Positions 17,987-27,108 of a stretch of DNA of 64,000 nucleotides are shown here, one piece after another. The stretch's first letter is position 1, and each line of letters opens with the position of its first letter. The DNA is from Devosia sp. 2618. GTDB lineage: Bacteria > Pseudomonadota > Alphaproteobacteria > Rhizobiales > Devosiaceae. The notes under the pieces are model-generated. The model did not search any database. It saw only the letters and a list, made by a program, of their open reading frames with translations, and was not told the origin of the DNA. Where the stretch lies: contig NZ_JBEPOO010000001.1 in the NCBI RefSeq assembly GCF_040546815.1, positions 558,001 through 622,000 of the forward strand, written 5' to 3'. The position numbers and the translations under genes are program-made.

Positions 17987-18122
17987 TCGCGGGTTCTAAG
18001 ACCATATAGGTGATTTGCGGACGTGGCGGGAGTGGGGCGCTGTTCTGGCTGTCGAAAAGCGCGCAGTCTGTTCGTCGTGTATCCAGGAGGCCAGCCTGGC
18101 CCCGGCAACAATGGAGACCGAA

Positions 18123-18494
18123 ATGCGTGTCATGGTTCTGGTTAAAGCCACCAACGAAAGCGAAGCGGGCAATCTGCCGGCCGCCGAAATGTTTGAAGCC
18201 ATGGGCAAGTTCAATCAGGAGCTGGCCGATGCTGGTATTCTGCTGGCCGCCGATGGCCTCAAACCCACCAGCAGTGCCAAGCGCGTGGCCTTCGATGGCC
18301 CCAGCCGCATGGTGATCGACGGACCGTTCGCCGAAACCAAGGAATTGGTCGCCGGCTTCTGGTTGTGGGAAGTGCGGGACATGGACGAGGCGGTGGCCTG
18401 GGTAAAACGCTGCCCAAACCCGATGCCCGGGCCAAGCGAGATTGAAATTCGGCCGGTTTATGAGTCAGCGGACTTTGAAGATTTGGTGGGGTAG
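18123..18494 (+). CDS. YciI-family protein
   Basis: 123 aa, a small ferredoxin-like fold of the YCII/DGPF type. The DGPF motif is in DGPFAETKELVAGFW at about 67-81, preceded by a conserved EAGNLPAAEMFEAMGKF helix. Members are thought to be small enzymes or sensors with a His/Asp dyad; function is unknown. I chose the ATG at 18123 because GGAG lies six bases upstream. It is convergent with the phosphoesterase, with a repeat between them. Confidence 0.85.
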   Translation: MRVMVLVKATNESEAGNLPAAEMFEAMGKFNQELADAGILLAADGLKPTSSAKRVAFDGPSRMVIDGPFAETKELVAGFWLWEVRDMDEAVAWVKRCPNPMPGPSEIEIRPVYESADFEDLVG

Positions 18495-18513
18495 GGGAGC
18501 AAGAATACCCCCA

Positions 18514-18627
18514 CCTAACCTCCCCCTGAAAAGGGGGAGGGACTAGATCGAGTTCGTCTTCGATCCGGTCAAACTCGTCGGCCGGATTCCTCCCCCTATC
18601 AGGGGGAGGCGAGGTGGGGGTATCCCC
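18514..18627. repeat. palindromic repeat, CCCCCACCTAACCTCCCCC family, copy 1
   Basis: The arms ATACCCCCACCTAACCTCCC and its complement near 18597-18623 face each other, each with its own CCTCCCCCTGAAAAGGGGGAGG-like hairpin. Copies are at 38733-38860 and, more diverged, 47408-47515, with half copies at 30683-30700 and 38876-38893. It overlaps the stop region of the minus-strand phosphoesterase. Confidence 0.85.
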
Positions 18628-19517
18628 TAGCAAATCCTCATCTGCAACCGCATGACGATATCTGTCCCTAGCCGCTGGAAGCCGTATTCGCGCATGGTGC
18701 AGGCCCAGCCGTCGCCGGCGCGTTCGATGCGGAAGAGGTTGTAGCGGGCCGGGTCGTCCAGCGTACCGCCCTGGGCGGCGCTGGCGGCGGCGACGCCGAC
18801 CACGGGCACTTCCTTGCCCTTGCCGGGAATGGAGTGGATCGACGAGCGGTGCGTGTGACCATGCAGGATCAGTTCGGCGCCGTTTTCGGCGATCACCTGG
18901 CGGAACAGCTTGTGCCCCTTGAGCCCAAAGGAAGGGTGCTGCAGTTCCGGGTTTGGCGGATGGTGGATCAACACGGTGCGGAAATAGTCCGCCTCACCCA
19001 TGACCTTGAGAATACGCGCCAGCCTTTCTGCCTGCTTTTCGTCAAAGCGTCCGATGGCCATAAAGGGCCGGGTCGGCACCGCGCTGGAGCAGGAGATGAC
19101 CGCCAGCTCGCCAATACGGCGCACAAAGGGGAACACTGAATTGTCCAGCGTTTCGCCCTGCATATAGGGGCCCCAGCATTTCTCGGCGGATTCAAGCGCG
19201 CCGGGAACGTAGGCGTCGTGGTTGCCGGGGCAGACCGCGATCTTGTCGGCTGGGCCAAGCGCCTCGAGCCACTTGCCGGCGCGGTCGACTTCCTCATCGA
19301 GAGCAAGATTGACCAGATCGCCGGTAACCGCCGTGAAATCGGCGCCTTGTGACTGCAGGTGGGAGACGAGATTGGCCAGCGTCTCGCTGTTCAATTCGTC
19401 GTGGCGCCGAAGCTTCCAGTTCAGGTAGCCGGTCAGGCGCTTGCCCAACAGGTCCTTCCAGCCGACCTGCGGCATGGGTGAAAGATGGATGTCGGAAATA
19501 TGAGCTAAGGTGATCAT
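18627..19517 (-). CDS. metallophosphoesterase
   Basis: 296 aa calcineurin-like phosphoesterase. Metal-site blocks appear in order: HISDIHL (residues 6-12), TGDLVN, CPGNHD, LIHHPP and HGHTH. This is the class of cyclic-nucleotide and general phosphodiesterases (Icc/CpdA-like); the substrate is not evident. I place the start at ATG 19517 because the family begins a few residues before the first metal motif. An in-frame ATG at 19589 would add 24 residues without sequence character. It is divergent from the Nudix gene at 19629. Confidence 0.85.
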   Translation of the reverse strand: MITLAHISDIHLSPMPQVGWKDLLGKRLTGYLNWKLRRHDELNSETLANLVSHLQSQGADFTAVTGDLVNLALDEEVDRAGKWLEALGPADKIAVCPGNHDAYVPGALESAEKCWGPYMQGETLDNSVFPFVRRIGELAVISCSSAVPTRPFMAIGRFDEKQAERLARILKVMGEADYFRTVLIHHPPNPELQHPSFGLKGHKLFRQVIAENGAELILHGHTHRSSIHSIPGKGKEVPVVGVAAASAAQGGTLDDPARYNLFRIERAGDGWACTMREYGFQRLGTDIVMRLQMRIC

Positions 19518-19628
19518 TGGGGGGCGTAATGCCAGAATGGGAGGTGCAAGAAAACGGTCAATCGGCTGTTCCGTCAATTTAGTCGTCATCAAGTCTCTGC
19601 TACCGATGGGTTTCCAAGGAGTGTTTGC

Positions 19629-20105
19629 ATGCAGATGAATCGGTTCCAGCTGGCGCGCGCTGCGGTGTTTCTGACCCTCAAGGGGCTGTGGCACCGCATG
19701 ACCCTGGGCTCACGCGTGATGGTGGTCGATGGCGATAAAGTTCTGTTGATCCGGCACACCTATGTGCCCGGCTGGCAATTTCCGGGCGGCGGCGTCAGCC
19801 CCGGTGAGACGATGGAATATGCCGGCGCCCGCGAAACGCTGGAAGAAACCGGCTATCGCGTGGTGGGGCCGATGCAATTGTTCGGCATCTATCACAATTC
19901 AAGCCCGGTGACCGATCGGGACCACGTGGCGTTCTATATTGCGACGGCGTTCGAGAAGGAATTTGAGCGCAAGCCCGATCACGAGATTGCGGAAGTCGGC
20001 TGGTTTGACCGCCACGCCCTGCCGGAAAAGGTGACGCCAGCGACCTCGCAGCGGATCGACGAGTATTTCGACAATGTGCCCAAGCGGGAGATCTGGGGGT
20101 ATTGA
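19629..20105 (+). CDS. Nudix hydrolase
   Basis: 158 aa. The Nudix box runs GGGVSPGETMEYAGA-RETLEETGY at about 56-80 (given in two parts), with the glutamates that bind Mg in REtlEEtG. Such enzymes cleave a nucleoside diphosphate linked to another group; the specific substrate is not evident. The start ATG follows AAGGAG by seven bases. It is convergent with the GST-like gene, with a long palindromic repeat between. Confidence 0.88.
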   Translation: MQMNRFQLARAAVFLTLKGLWHRMTLGSRVMVVDGDKVLLIRHTYVPGWQFPGGGVSPGETMEYAGARETLEETGYRVVGPMQLFGIYHNSSPVTDRDHVAFYIATAFEKEFERKPDHEIAEVGWFDRHALPEKVTPATSQRIDEYFDNVPKREIWGY

Positions 20106-20109
20106 CGTC

Positions 20110-20238
20110 TTACCTCTCCCTTTGGGGGAGAGGTCGGCGCGCAGCGACGGGTGAGGGGGCCTTTCGCACACGCCTCACCCAGTAAAGGCCCCCTCACCCG
20201 ACCCAAGAGGGTCGACCTCTCCCCCAAAGGGAGAGGTG
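20110..20238. repeat. palindromic repeat, ACCTCTCCCTTTGGGGGAGAGG family, copy 1
   Basis: The outer arms TACCTCTCCCTTTGGGGGAG and its complement at about 20212-20237 enclose paired GGTGAGGGGGCCTTT / AAAGGCCCCCTCACC arms. It lies between convergent genes and may terminate both. A half copy is at 38661-38715. Confidence 0.85.
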
Positions 20239-20247
20239 AACAAGGGT

Positions 20248-21207
20248 CTACTTCAAAAACGGCAGATCTGGCCCAATCGGAATAATCCGGGTTGGATTGA
20301 TCGTGATGTGGCTCCAGTAATAGTGCGTGCGGATGTGGTCGAGGTCGACGGTTTCCTTGACGCCGGGCACTTCGTAGAGCGCCTTGAGATAGTGCGAGAT
20401 GTTCTCGTAATCGGCGATGCGCTGGCGGTTGCACTTGAAGTGGCCGACATAGACGGCATCAAACCGCACCAGCGTGGTGAAGAGCCGCCAGTCGGCTTCG
20501 GTGATGGTGTCGCCGGTCAGGTACGCGGTTTCGCCGAGAATGGCTTCCACCCAGTCGAGCGCGTCGAACAGTTTGACCACGGCGCCGTCATAGGCGTCCT
20601 GGGTGGTGGCGAAGCCGGCCTTGTAGACGCCATTGTTGATGTCGTCATAGACGCGGGCATTGATCGCATCGATCTGGCCGCGTTGGTCCTGCGGGTAATA
20701 GTCGTCGGTATTGCCGGTCAGCTCGTCAAAGGCCGAGTTAAACATGCGGATGATTTCCGAGCTTTCGTTAGAAACGATCTTGCCGGTCTGCTTGTCCCAC
20801 AGGATCGGCACGGTCACGCGGCCGGTATAATCGGGCACAGCCTGAGTATAGACCTGCCACAGATAATCCTTGCCGAGCAGGTCATCGCCGGTCGAGCCGC
20901 TGGCCTTGTCAAAGCTCCAGCCGGTTTCGTCGGGCATTTTGGGCGAAACGACCGAGACGGTGATCAGGTCTTCGAGGTTTTTCAGCTTGCGGAAGATCAG
21001 GGTACGGTGCGCCCAGGGGCAGGCTAGCGACACATAGAGGTGGTAGCGGCCCGGTTCGGCCTTAAAGCCTGCTTCGCCCGATGGGCCGGCGCTGCCATCA
21101 GCGGTCACCCAGTTGCGGAAGCCGGCCTGGCTACGCTCGAATTTGCCACCCGTCTTTTTGGTGTCGTACCACTGGGTGGACCATTTTCCGTCGATCAATT
21201 GTCCCAA
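20248..21207 (-). CDS. glutathionyl-hydroquinone reductase (Xi-class GST, YqjG/PcpF type)
   Basis: Removes glutathione from glutathionyl-hydroquinones and related adducts; cytoplasmic, 319 aa. The catalytic Cys is in SLACPWAHRTL, the Xi-class signature, and the C-terminal helical domain carries VYKAGFATTQDAY and LTEADWRLF-like segments (TITEADWRLFTTL). I chose the TTG at 21207 because the family starts (M)GQLIDGKW and GGAAAGG lies eight bases upstream. An in-frame TTG at 21252 is possible but has no ribosome site. Confidence 0.9.
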   Translation of the reverse strand: MGQLIDGKWSTQWYDTKKTGGKFERSQAGFRNWVTADGSAGPSGEAGFKAEPGRYHLYVSLACPWAHRTLIFRKLKNLEDLITVSVVSPKMPDETGWSFDKASGSTGDDLLGKDYLWQVYTQAVPDYTGRVTVPILWDKQTGKIVSNESSEIIRMFNSAFDELTGNTDDYYPQDQRGQIDAINARVYDDINNGVYKAGFATTQDAYDGAVVKLFDALDWVEAILGETAYLTGDTITEADWRLFTTLVRFDAVYVGHFKCNRQRIADYENISHYLKALYEVPGVKETVDLDHIRTHYYWSHITINPTRIIPIGPDLPFLK

Positions 21208-21557
21208 GTTCGAACCCTTTCCGTCATGTTGTCGACGCGTTGAGAGGTTCAAGTCCCCAGCGTCAGTTTACGTTGCCTGACACATAGCGGCACACCGTGC
21301 GAGCGATAAGGCCGACATGAAGCGACAATCCGTTGTGCATTTTGAACACAGACGCCATGCAGTCTTGAAATTCGGTGGTCGAGCCATGAATTTTCGTTTT
21401 ACGCGACGCCCCTGTGGTGCTAAGCGATTTTCAGGCGTGGAGGCGCCCAGGATGGTGAAGGCTTTGCTAGTGACCCGACGACCGTAAGCGGTCTTGTTTG
21501 AACGGTGCTTTTTGAGCGCCGTGTTTGTCCTACGCATCACCATTTCGGATCATTGCA
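21208..21557. other. 350-base divergent intergenic region without a supported gene
   Basis: It lies between the Xi-class GST (minus) and the GNAT gene (plus). Base composition is lower in GC than the surroundings, with runs such as TTTTCGTTTTACG. A 91-codon minus-strand frame (21268-21543) lacks a ribosome site and recognisable features. It presumably holds the two promoters; I cannot place them. Confidence 0.5.
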
Positions 21558-22115
21558 ATGACCCTTTCTACCGCGCCTCTGGCTGCGAGTGCCCCTGCTT
21601 CCGCCGATGTTCGGCCTGTGCCCACGGTTCGCCCGGCTATCGAAGCCGATGATGCGTTTATCGATGAGCTGCACGCCATTGCGTTCGGTCCGGGTCGTTT
21701 CTCCAAGACGGCCTATCGCATTCGCGAGCGGTTCCCCATCGACAAGAGCCTGAGCCTCGTTGCCGAAGTCGACGGCGAAGCTTGCGGCTCGGTGTGGATG
21801 ACCCCGATCAGCATTGGCGGCGTCAATGGCTGGATGCTTGGCCCTCTGGCGACGCACCCCAATTTCCGTAAGCTCGGCGCTGGCAAGCTGCTGGCCCGCG
21901 AAGTCACCAAGCGCGCTCTGGCGCGCGGCGATGGCAAGTTTGTCATGTTGGTTGGCGACCGCGACTATTATTGCCCACTGGGCTGGGAGCCCACGGCACT
22001 CGGCGCCATCCAGTTCCCTGGCCCGGTCGATCCCACCCGCGTGCTGCTGTTTGCCGAGGACAAGACTTTGGCAACGACGCTGACCGGTAGCATTGCCGCC
22101 TGGCAGCAGGGCTAA
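21558..22115 (+). CDS. GNAT-family N-acetyltransferase
   Basis: 185 aa. The acetyl-CoA loop is visible around LGPLATHPNFRKLGAGKLLAR at about 94-114, with the V(A)THP...R-x-x-G-x-G/A pattern. An N-terminal tail of about 20 residues rich in Ala, Ser and Pro precedes the fold. DRDYYCPLGWEP resembles the YhbS subgroup. The acceptor is unknown. The ATG at 21558 has no clear ribosome site; an in-frame TTG at 21525 is an alternative. Confidence 0.85.
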   Translation: MTLSTAPLAASAPASADVRPVPTVRPAIEADDAFIDELHAIAFGPGRFSKTAYRIRERFPIDKSLSLVAEVDGEACGSVWMTPISIGGVNGWMLGPLATHPNFRKLGAGKLLAREVTKRALARGDGKFVMLVGDRDYYCPLGWEPTALGAIQFPGPVDPTRVLLFAEDKTLATTLTGSIAAWQQG

Positions 22116-22143
22116 CACTGCTGTTTGCACAACCACGATGCTG

Positions 22144-22217
22144 TCCTCGGACTTGATCCGAGGACCACTCGTCAAACATACAAATCTGTAGGAGGCCCTC
22201 GGATCAAGTCCGAGGGC
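22144..22217. repeat. palindromic repeat, CCTCGGACTTGATCCGAGG type
   Basis: CCTCGGACTTGATCCGAGG near 22145-22163 is self-complementary and is mirrored by CCTCGGATCAAGTCCGAGG near 22197-22215, with AT-rich sequence between. It lies between two codirectional genes. Confidence 0.8.
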
Positions 22218-22288
22218 AGCGCGGTGGGTGGTAATTCATCGGCGAACTGCTCTAAGCTGGGACTCCCGAAAACCGTTCTGGTGTCTAT

Positions 22289-22915
22289 TTGTCGTCCGAC
22301 GACACGATTATCGACCGCCTCGCCGCAAGGCTTTTGACAGCGCCACCGCCTGCTCCGGCGCGGCATACGCTGGTGCCTGACTGGCGGCCCGACCATCCCA
22401 TTGATCGCCCGCCCGTGCTGGCCGCCGTGCTGATCGCCCTGATTCGGCGGCCTGAGGGCGTGACGGTGCTATATACCGAGCGCTCGCCGGACCTGCGGGC
22501 CCATTCCGGGCAGGTGGCTTTCCCCGGTGGCAAGGTAGATGCCGAGGATGCCGATGCGGGTGCTGCCGCGCTACGCGAGGCCTATGAGGAAGTGGGCATG
22601 GTAACGCGCGATGCCAATGTGATCGGCTATATGCCGACTTATTACACGGGCACCAATTACCTGATCACGCCGGTCGTCGCGACGGTCGAGCCGAGCGGGC
22701 CGTTCGTGCCTAATCCGGGCGAGGTGCATTCTGTGTTCGAGGTGCCGTTGCAGCGCATTCTTGCCAGCGAAGCCTATGGCACGTTCAGCATCCACCGGCA
22801 TGGCAAAGAGCATCGCACCTGGCAGATCGATCATGATGGCCACCGGATTTGGGGCATTACAGCCAACCTGACCCGCCGCTTCCGCGATCTGGCGCTGGAC
22901 GAGGTTTCGTCTTGA
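22289..22915 (+). CDS. CoA pyrophosphatase-like Nudix hydrolase (NudL family)
   Basis: 208 aa. The extended Nudix region reads SGQVAFPGGKVDAEDADAG then AALREAYEEVGM, the NuCoA arrangement that defines CoA pyrophosphatases, which cut CoA to 4'-phosphopantetheine and 3',5'-ADP. YYTGTNYLITPVV and FEVPL are further family features. The start is TTG at 22289 with only a weak ribosome site. The stop overlaps the TTG start of the CCA-adding enzyme by three bases, and this Nudix-cca pairing is common in alphaproteobacteria. Confidence 0.87.
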   Translation: MSSDDTIIDRLAARLLTAPPPAPARHTLVPDWRPDHPIDRPPVLAAVLIALIRRPEGVTVLYTERSPDLRAHSGQVAFPGGKVDAEDADAGAAALREAYEEVGMVTRDANVIGYMPTYYTGTNYLITPVVATVEPSGPFVPNPGEVHSVFEVPLQRILASEAYGTFSIHRHGKEHRTWQIDHDGHRIWGITANLTRRFRDLALDEVSS

Positions 22916-24087
22916 TCGCCAATCTGCTGACCGACGCCGAATGGCTGAAGCGACCCGAAACCCAGGCCATTTTCGCGGCGCTTGATGGCGCGCAGCGGCG
23001 CACGCGGGCCGTGGGTGGCGTGGTGCGCGACACCATCATGGGGCGCGAAACTGCGGTTGCCGATATTGATCTGGCCACCGAGCTTCTGCCCGACGATGTG
23101 ATGGTGCGCGCCAAGGCAGCCGGCATCGCGGCCTATCCAACCGGCATCGATCACGGCACGATCACGCTCAAGCTGGGCGAGACGCTGGCCGAAGTGACCA
23201 CGCTGCGGCAGGACGTCGAAACCGACGGACGGCACGCCGTCGTGGCGTTCGGCACCGATTGGGTCGAGGACGCACAGCGGCGCGATTTCACCCTCAATGC
23301 ACTTTACTGCGCGGCCGATGGCACGCTCTACGATCCGCTGGGCGGCGTCGATGACGCACATCACGGCATTGTCCGCTTCATCGGTGATGCTGGCCAGCGC
23401 ATCTCGGAAGACGGGCTGCGGGTCTATCGCTTCTTCCGGCTATCAACGAGCCATGGCGACGAACACTTTGACGCTGACGGACTGGCTGCAGCCAAGGCGG
23501 CCGTCGGCAAACTCGAACACCTTTCACGCGAGCGGGTTGGCGGCGAAATGCTGCGCATGCTCGGGCTGCCGAAGGTGGCGCGCACGCTGTCCACCATGTC
23601 GGCAATCGGCCTCGTGCCGCTGAGCGATCCAACGTTGCGAGCCCTGGTGACCTATGAGGAACTCGGCGGGCAGGGGGCCGAGGCGCGGCTGGCTTTGATT
23701 GCCGGCGATCAGCTCGATGCCATCCAGTCCGACTGGCGGCTATCGAACGACATTATCACCACAGCCCGCACTATCCAGCGCGCGGCGGGTCTGTTGGCGG
23801 ACGACAAGGTGGGCGAGGCGGCCTATCGCTTTGGCGAGACTGCGGTCGAGGGGCTCGCTGTGGCCGCCTCCACTGGCGGATGGGGCGGGGCGCGGTTGGG
23901 GGAAGTGGCGCGTGGGCTTGCGGCGGTGGTCGTGCCGCCATTTCCGATCTCGGGACGTGATTTGGCCGATCTCGGCATGAAACCGGGACCGGCTTTGGGT
24001 CAGGAATTGGGTCGGCTCGAAATGGCTTGGATCAACAGCGGTTTTGCCCTGGGCAAGGTCGAACTGCTGACGCTGGCCAAGCTCTAG
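22912..24087 (+). CDS. cca: CCA tRNA nucleotidyltransferase
   Basis: Adds or repairs the 3' CCA end of tRNA (class II nucleotidyltransferase, poly(A)-polymerase head), 391 aa. Head motifs are AVGGVVRDTIMGR with DIDLATELLPDDV, then EDAQRRDFTLNALY and DPLGGVDD, then RISEDGLRVYRFFR. The C-terminal half is helical. I chose the TTG at 22912, overlapping the preceding stop as TTGA, with GAGG upstream; the ATG at 22849 would need a 66-base overlap. Its last four bases overlap the small minus-strand gene at 24084. Confidence 0.92.
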   Translation: MIANLLTDAEWLKRPETQAIFAALDGAQRRTRAVGGVVRDTIMGRETAVADIDLATELLPDDVMVRAKAAGIAAYPTGIDHGTITLKLGETLAEVTTLRQDVETDGRHAVVAFGTDWVEDAQRRDFTLNALYCAADGTLYDPLGGVDDAHHGIVRFIGDAGQRISEDGLRVYRFFRLSTSHGDEHFDADGLAAAKAAVGKLEHLSRERVGGEMLRMLGLPKVARTLSTMSAIGLVPLSDPTLRALVTYEELGGQGAEARLALIAGDQLDAIQSDWRLSNDIITTARTIQRAAGLLADDKVGEAAYRFGETAVEGLAVAASTGGWGGARLGEVARGLAAVVVPPFPISGRDLADLGMKPGPALGQELGRLEMAWINSGFALGKVELLTLAKL

Positions 24088-24287
24088 TGCTTGGTGGCCG
24101 GTTTGGCCGCGGGGTCGGTATCCACGATACGTTCCTTGATCCGCTCGATCATTTCCGGGCGAACTTCGGTTTCACCGTGCATGCTGCGCAGGTTTGCGAC
24201 GGCACGACGGACCACTTCGGCTTCGTTGTCGGCTTCGGCATGCCAGGTCGCCCCTGGGATCAATGACCCTGCATCAAAGCGTTTCAT
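24084..24287 (-). CDS. small protein resembling DUF1059
   Basis: 67 aa. The pattern AEADNEAEVVRRAVANLRSMHGETEVRPEMIERIKERI (two helices, here split in reading: EAEVVRRAVANL and PEMIERIKERI) matches the helical half of DUF1059 proteins. The cysteine-containing start common in that family is not present. The ATG at 24287 has GGAG upstream. It is convergent with cca, sharing four bases. Function unknown. Confidence 0.65.
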   Translation of the reverse strand: MKRFDAGSLIPGATWHAEADNEAEVVRRAVANLRSMHGETEVRPEMIERIKERIVDTDPAAKPATKH

Positions 24288-24351
24288 TGCTCATCTCCAT
24301 TGTTGATGTGCGTTGAGCACAACGTCTGGAGACGCGTCGGGTTCCCCCGGC

Positions 24352-25482
24352 CTAGTCGTCGTCGAAGATGCCCAGCTGGCTGAGGCCTTCGAGCCAGGTG
24401 CCGCCATCCTTGCGAATGACCCGGCGCGGCAGCACGCCGGTTTCCTGCGCCAAGGCCTCAGCCAGAATGCTCGAATGGGTCACCACCCAAACCTGCGTGC
24501 GCTGCGCCGCTTTGCCGATGATGCGAGCCAGCGCGGGCAGCAATTCGGGATGAAGGCTCGATTCCGGCTCGTTCAGCGCAATTAGCGGCGGCAGGCGGTA
24601 GGCGAGCAGAGCACCCATCAGGGCCAGAAATTGCAGCGTGCCATCCGATAGCTCATTGGCCGCGAATTCGCGCTTGGGCATGTCGGGAAAGCGCATGGTG
24701 AAGCTGGCATAGCGCTCCGGCATCGGCACGCTGAGCCGCGCGCCGGGAAAGGCATCGTCGATTGCCGCATCGAGATCGACCGAATCCTCACGGATATGGC
24801 GCAGCGTGGCGAAGACGGCCGCCAGATTGGAGCCATCGGCTTCCAGCATTGGTGAGGTGACGGCCAGAGACGGGCGGCGCAGCTTTGAGTCTGCGTCGGT
24901 GCGGAAACCGTGGAAGAACCGCCATGCGGCAATAGTCTCGCGCACGGCGTCGATTTCAGGATAGCCGCGCAGTTCCGTCAGTGCCGTTTCGCTTGAAAGC
25001 AGCCGGTCGGTGGCCAGCGACCGGGCGCCGTCCCCATTGCGGGCCCAGGCCGAAGGGCCCTTGCGATCCAGCAAAGCGACCGGCCGACGCGCCTTGAGCG
25101 TCAAGTGCTCGGCCTTGACCATGGCTTCTTCGGGAAAGGCCGCATCGACCGGCGTCGGATAGCCGGCTTCCAGGCCATAAGTGTGTGGCAGGCCGGCTTC
25201 GACGCCATAGGTGCCGTCATCGTCGAGGCCGACGCTGAGTGACAGGCGCGGCTGGTCGATAGCCTTGCGCTCGCCGGCCCACATTACCGAGGCGAGCCCG
25301 CCTTCCTTGGCGATTTCCTGCGCGAACTCGCCGGTCGCCGCAGCACGCACCAGTTCGAGCGCGCGGTAGAGATTGGTCTTGCCTACGCCATTGGCGCCCA
25401 CCAGCACCGAGAGCTGGCGGACCGGGAAGTGGATGGAGCGGATCGACCGATAGCCCGCAATGTGAATATCGGTCAGTCCCAT
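24352..25482 (-). CDS. AAA-family ATPase (RecF/SMC-like, AAA_21 type)
   Basis: 376 aa. It opens DIHIAGYRSIRSIHFPV, the usual start of this ABC-type ATPase class, followed by Walker A GANGVGKTN at about 33-41. Late motifs are NELSDGTLQFLAL (signature), LIALNEPESSLHPELLP (Walker B region, with Asn where Asp is usual) and VVTHSSILAEAL (switch). Function is unknown; relatives are found alone or as anti-phage (OLD-like) ATPases, but no nuclease partner is beside it. It begins 10 bases after hemF in the trmL-hemF run. Confidence 0.82.
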   Translation of the reverse strand: MGLTDIHIAGYRSIRSIHFPVRQLSVLVGANGVGKTNLYRALELVRAAATGEFAQEIAKEGGLASVMWAGERKAIDQPRLSLSVGLDDDGTYGVEAGLPHTYGLEAGYPTPVDAAFPEEAMVKAEHLTLKARRPVALLDRKGPSAWARNGDGARSLATDRLLSSETALTELRGYPEIDAVRETIAAWRFFHGFRTDADSKLRRPSLAVTSPMLEADGSNLAAVFATLRHIREDSVDLDAAIDDAFPGARLSVPMPERYASFTMRFPDMPKREFAANELSDGTLQFLALMGALLAYRLPPLIALNEPESSLHPELLPALARIIGKAAQRTQVWVVTHSSILAEALAQETGVLPRRVIRKDGGTWLEGLSQLGIFDDD

Positions 25483-25492
25483 TTGATTTCCC

Positions 25493-26398
25493 TCAGGGCC
25501 AGCGCACTTCGGGCGGCATCGACGACAGAATGGAGTTCACGTTGCCGCCGGTCTTGAGGCCGAAGGTCGTGCCCCGATCATAGAGCAGGTTGAACTCGAC
25601 ATAGCGACCGCGGCGCACCAGTTGCTCGTGGCGATCTTCATCGGTCCATGGCGTTTCAAAATTGCGGCGCACCAGTTCGGGATAGATGCCGAGGAAAGCT
25701 TCGCCGACGCCCTTGGTGAAGTCGAAGTCGGCATCCCAGTCACCGGTATTGTGGTGGTCGTAGAATATGCCGCCGGTGCCGCGATGTTCGTTGCGATGGG
25801 GCAGGAAGAAGTACTCGTCGCACCATTCCTTATAGCGGTTGTAGTCGACGCCCGGCCGGTTCTCGCAGGCCGCGCGCATCGCGGCATGGAAATCGACGGT
25901 GTCGGTGTCGTCCTGGGTGCGGCGACGATCGAGCACAGGCGTCAGGTCGGCGCCGCCGCCGAACCACTGCTTGCCGGTGACGATCATGCGCGTGTTCATA
26001 TGCACGGCCGGAACGTTGGGGTTCCAGGGATGCACGATCAGCGAAATGCCCGAGCTCCAGAACTTGGCGCCTTCCTCGGTGCCCGGCATCTGTTTGGCGA
26101 AATCGGCCGAGAATTCGCCGTGGACGGTCGAGATATGCACGCCGGCTTTCTGGAAGACGCGACCATGCAGCATGCCCATTTCGCCGCCGCCGCCAGCGGC
26201 GCGGTCCCATGGGGTGATTTCGAACTTGCCGGCGGGCATGTCGGCATTGGGGCCCTGCACATCGGCTTCGATCTGTTCAAAGGCCGCGAAAATCCGGTCG
26301 CGCAAGGCGCGGAACCAGGACTGTGCGGTGATTTTCTTGCCGTCGATATCGGCTGGGAGTGTGGTGGTATCCATGGGGGAAGTGAAATGAACCGTCAT
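25493..26398 (-). CDS. hemF: oxygen-dependent coproporphyrinogen III oxidase
   Basis: Converts coproporphyrinogen III to protoporphyrinogen IX in haem synthesis, using O2. It is 301 aa, the usual length. Conserved blocks are [39 protein letters not shown] (substrate site), GTGGIFYD and [19 protein letters not shown]. The ATG at 26398 overlaps the trmL stop as ATGA, so the two genes are translationally coupled. An ATG at 26374 is a weaker alternative. Confidence 0.95.
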   Translation of the reverse strand: MTVHFTSPMDTTTLPADIDGKKITAQSWFRALRDRIFAAFEQIEADVQGPNADMPAGKFEITPWDRAAGGGGEMGMLHGRVFQKAGVHISTVHGEFSADFAKQMPGTEEGAKFWSSGISLIVHPWNPNVPAVHMNTRMIVTGKQWFGGGADLTPVLDRRRTQDDTDTVDFHAAMRAACENRPGVDYNRYKEWCDEYFFLPHRNEHRGTGGIFYDHHNTGDWDADFDFTKGVGEAFLGIYPELVRRNFETPWTDEDRHEQLVRRGRYVEFNLLYDRGTTFGLKTGGNVNSILSSMPPEVRWP

Positions 26399-26865
26399 GT
26401 GAGCCCTGTAAACCCGTCGGTCTGCCTTTTTGCTTCCCCCAGAATAAGCGTTGCAGCCAAAGCCACATTGATCGAGCGCAAACCGTCGCGCATTGGAATG
26501 CGAATCCGCAGGTCGGCGGCTTCCGCCACGGCGTCAGGCACACCGGCGCTTTCGCGGCCCACCATCAGGATGTCGTCTGGCTGAAAGTCGACCGCATAGG
26601 CGGAGGTTTCGGTCTTGGTGGTCAGCAGCACCAAGCGGCGATTGGCCTCACGCCGCCACAGGTCGAAATGGCTCCAGCTGATGTGCTCCTGCACCATGGC
26701 GTGGTCCACATAGTCGAGACCGGCGCGCGCCAGCGATTTGGCCGAAAACGGGAAGCCCGTGGGGTGAATCAGGTGGATTGTGGTGCCAAGGCATGCGCCG
26801 AGCCGGATCAGCGTGCCGGTATTGTTGGCGATATCGGGTTGGTAGAGGGCGAGGTCGACTGACAT
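26395..26865 (-). CDS. trmL: tRNA (cytidine(34)-2'-O)-methyltransferase
   Basis: SPOUT-class enzyme that methylates the wobble base of certain tRNAs, 156 aa. Family blocks are [53 protein letters not shown] and [23 protein letters not shown], the last forming the knotted SAM site. I chose the ATG at 26865 since homologues start a few residues before LYQPDI; the longer frame to 26970 has no character. The first gene of the trmL-hemF-ATPase run, it is divergent from petA. Confidence 0.92.
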   Translation of the reverse strand: MSVDLALYQPDIANNTGTLIRLGACLGTTIHLIHPTGFPFSAKSLARAGLDYVDHAMVQEHISWSHFDLWRREANRRLVLLTTKTETSAYAVDFQPDDILMVGRESAGVPDAVAEAADLRIRIPMRDGLRSINVALAATLILGEAKRQTDGFTGLT

Positions 26866-27108
26866 CGGAATCCATGGCTTTGGGCGGTGTGTAGGACGCC
26901 GCGCGTGTCGCAATTGCGGCAATGGGTTGGGTATAGTGTCGCAGTTGTTCAGTGTCACTCGCGGGCGCACTGGACAAGTTCATGTGACAGTGCAAAAAGA
27001 ACCCCGACTGACGGGCCGCTTGAGGGCGGACGGCTGCTGATTCCGCTTTAGCGCGAATAGGTTTGCCTCGCCGGCCGCGTCTGATGTGATTGTACGGGGA
27101 TACGGACC

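Noticed and set aside
21268..21543. 91-codon minus-strand frame in the GST/GNAT gap
   Set aside because: No ribosome site, no signal or family features, basic composition typical of chance frames.
24352..25482. Anti-phage (OLD/Gabija-type) system around the AAA ATPase
   Set aside because: No TOPRIM, nuclease or helicase partner; flanked by hemF and a DUF1059-like gene.
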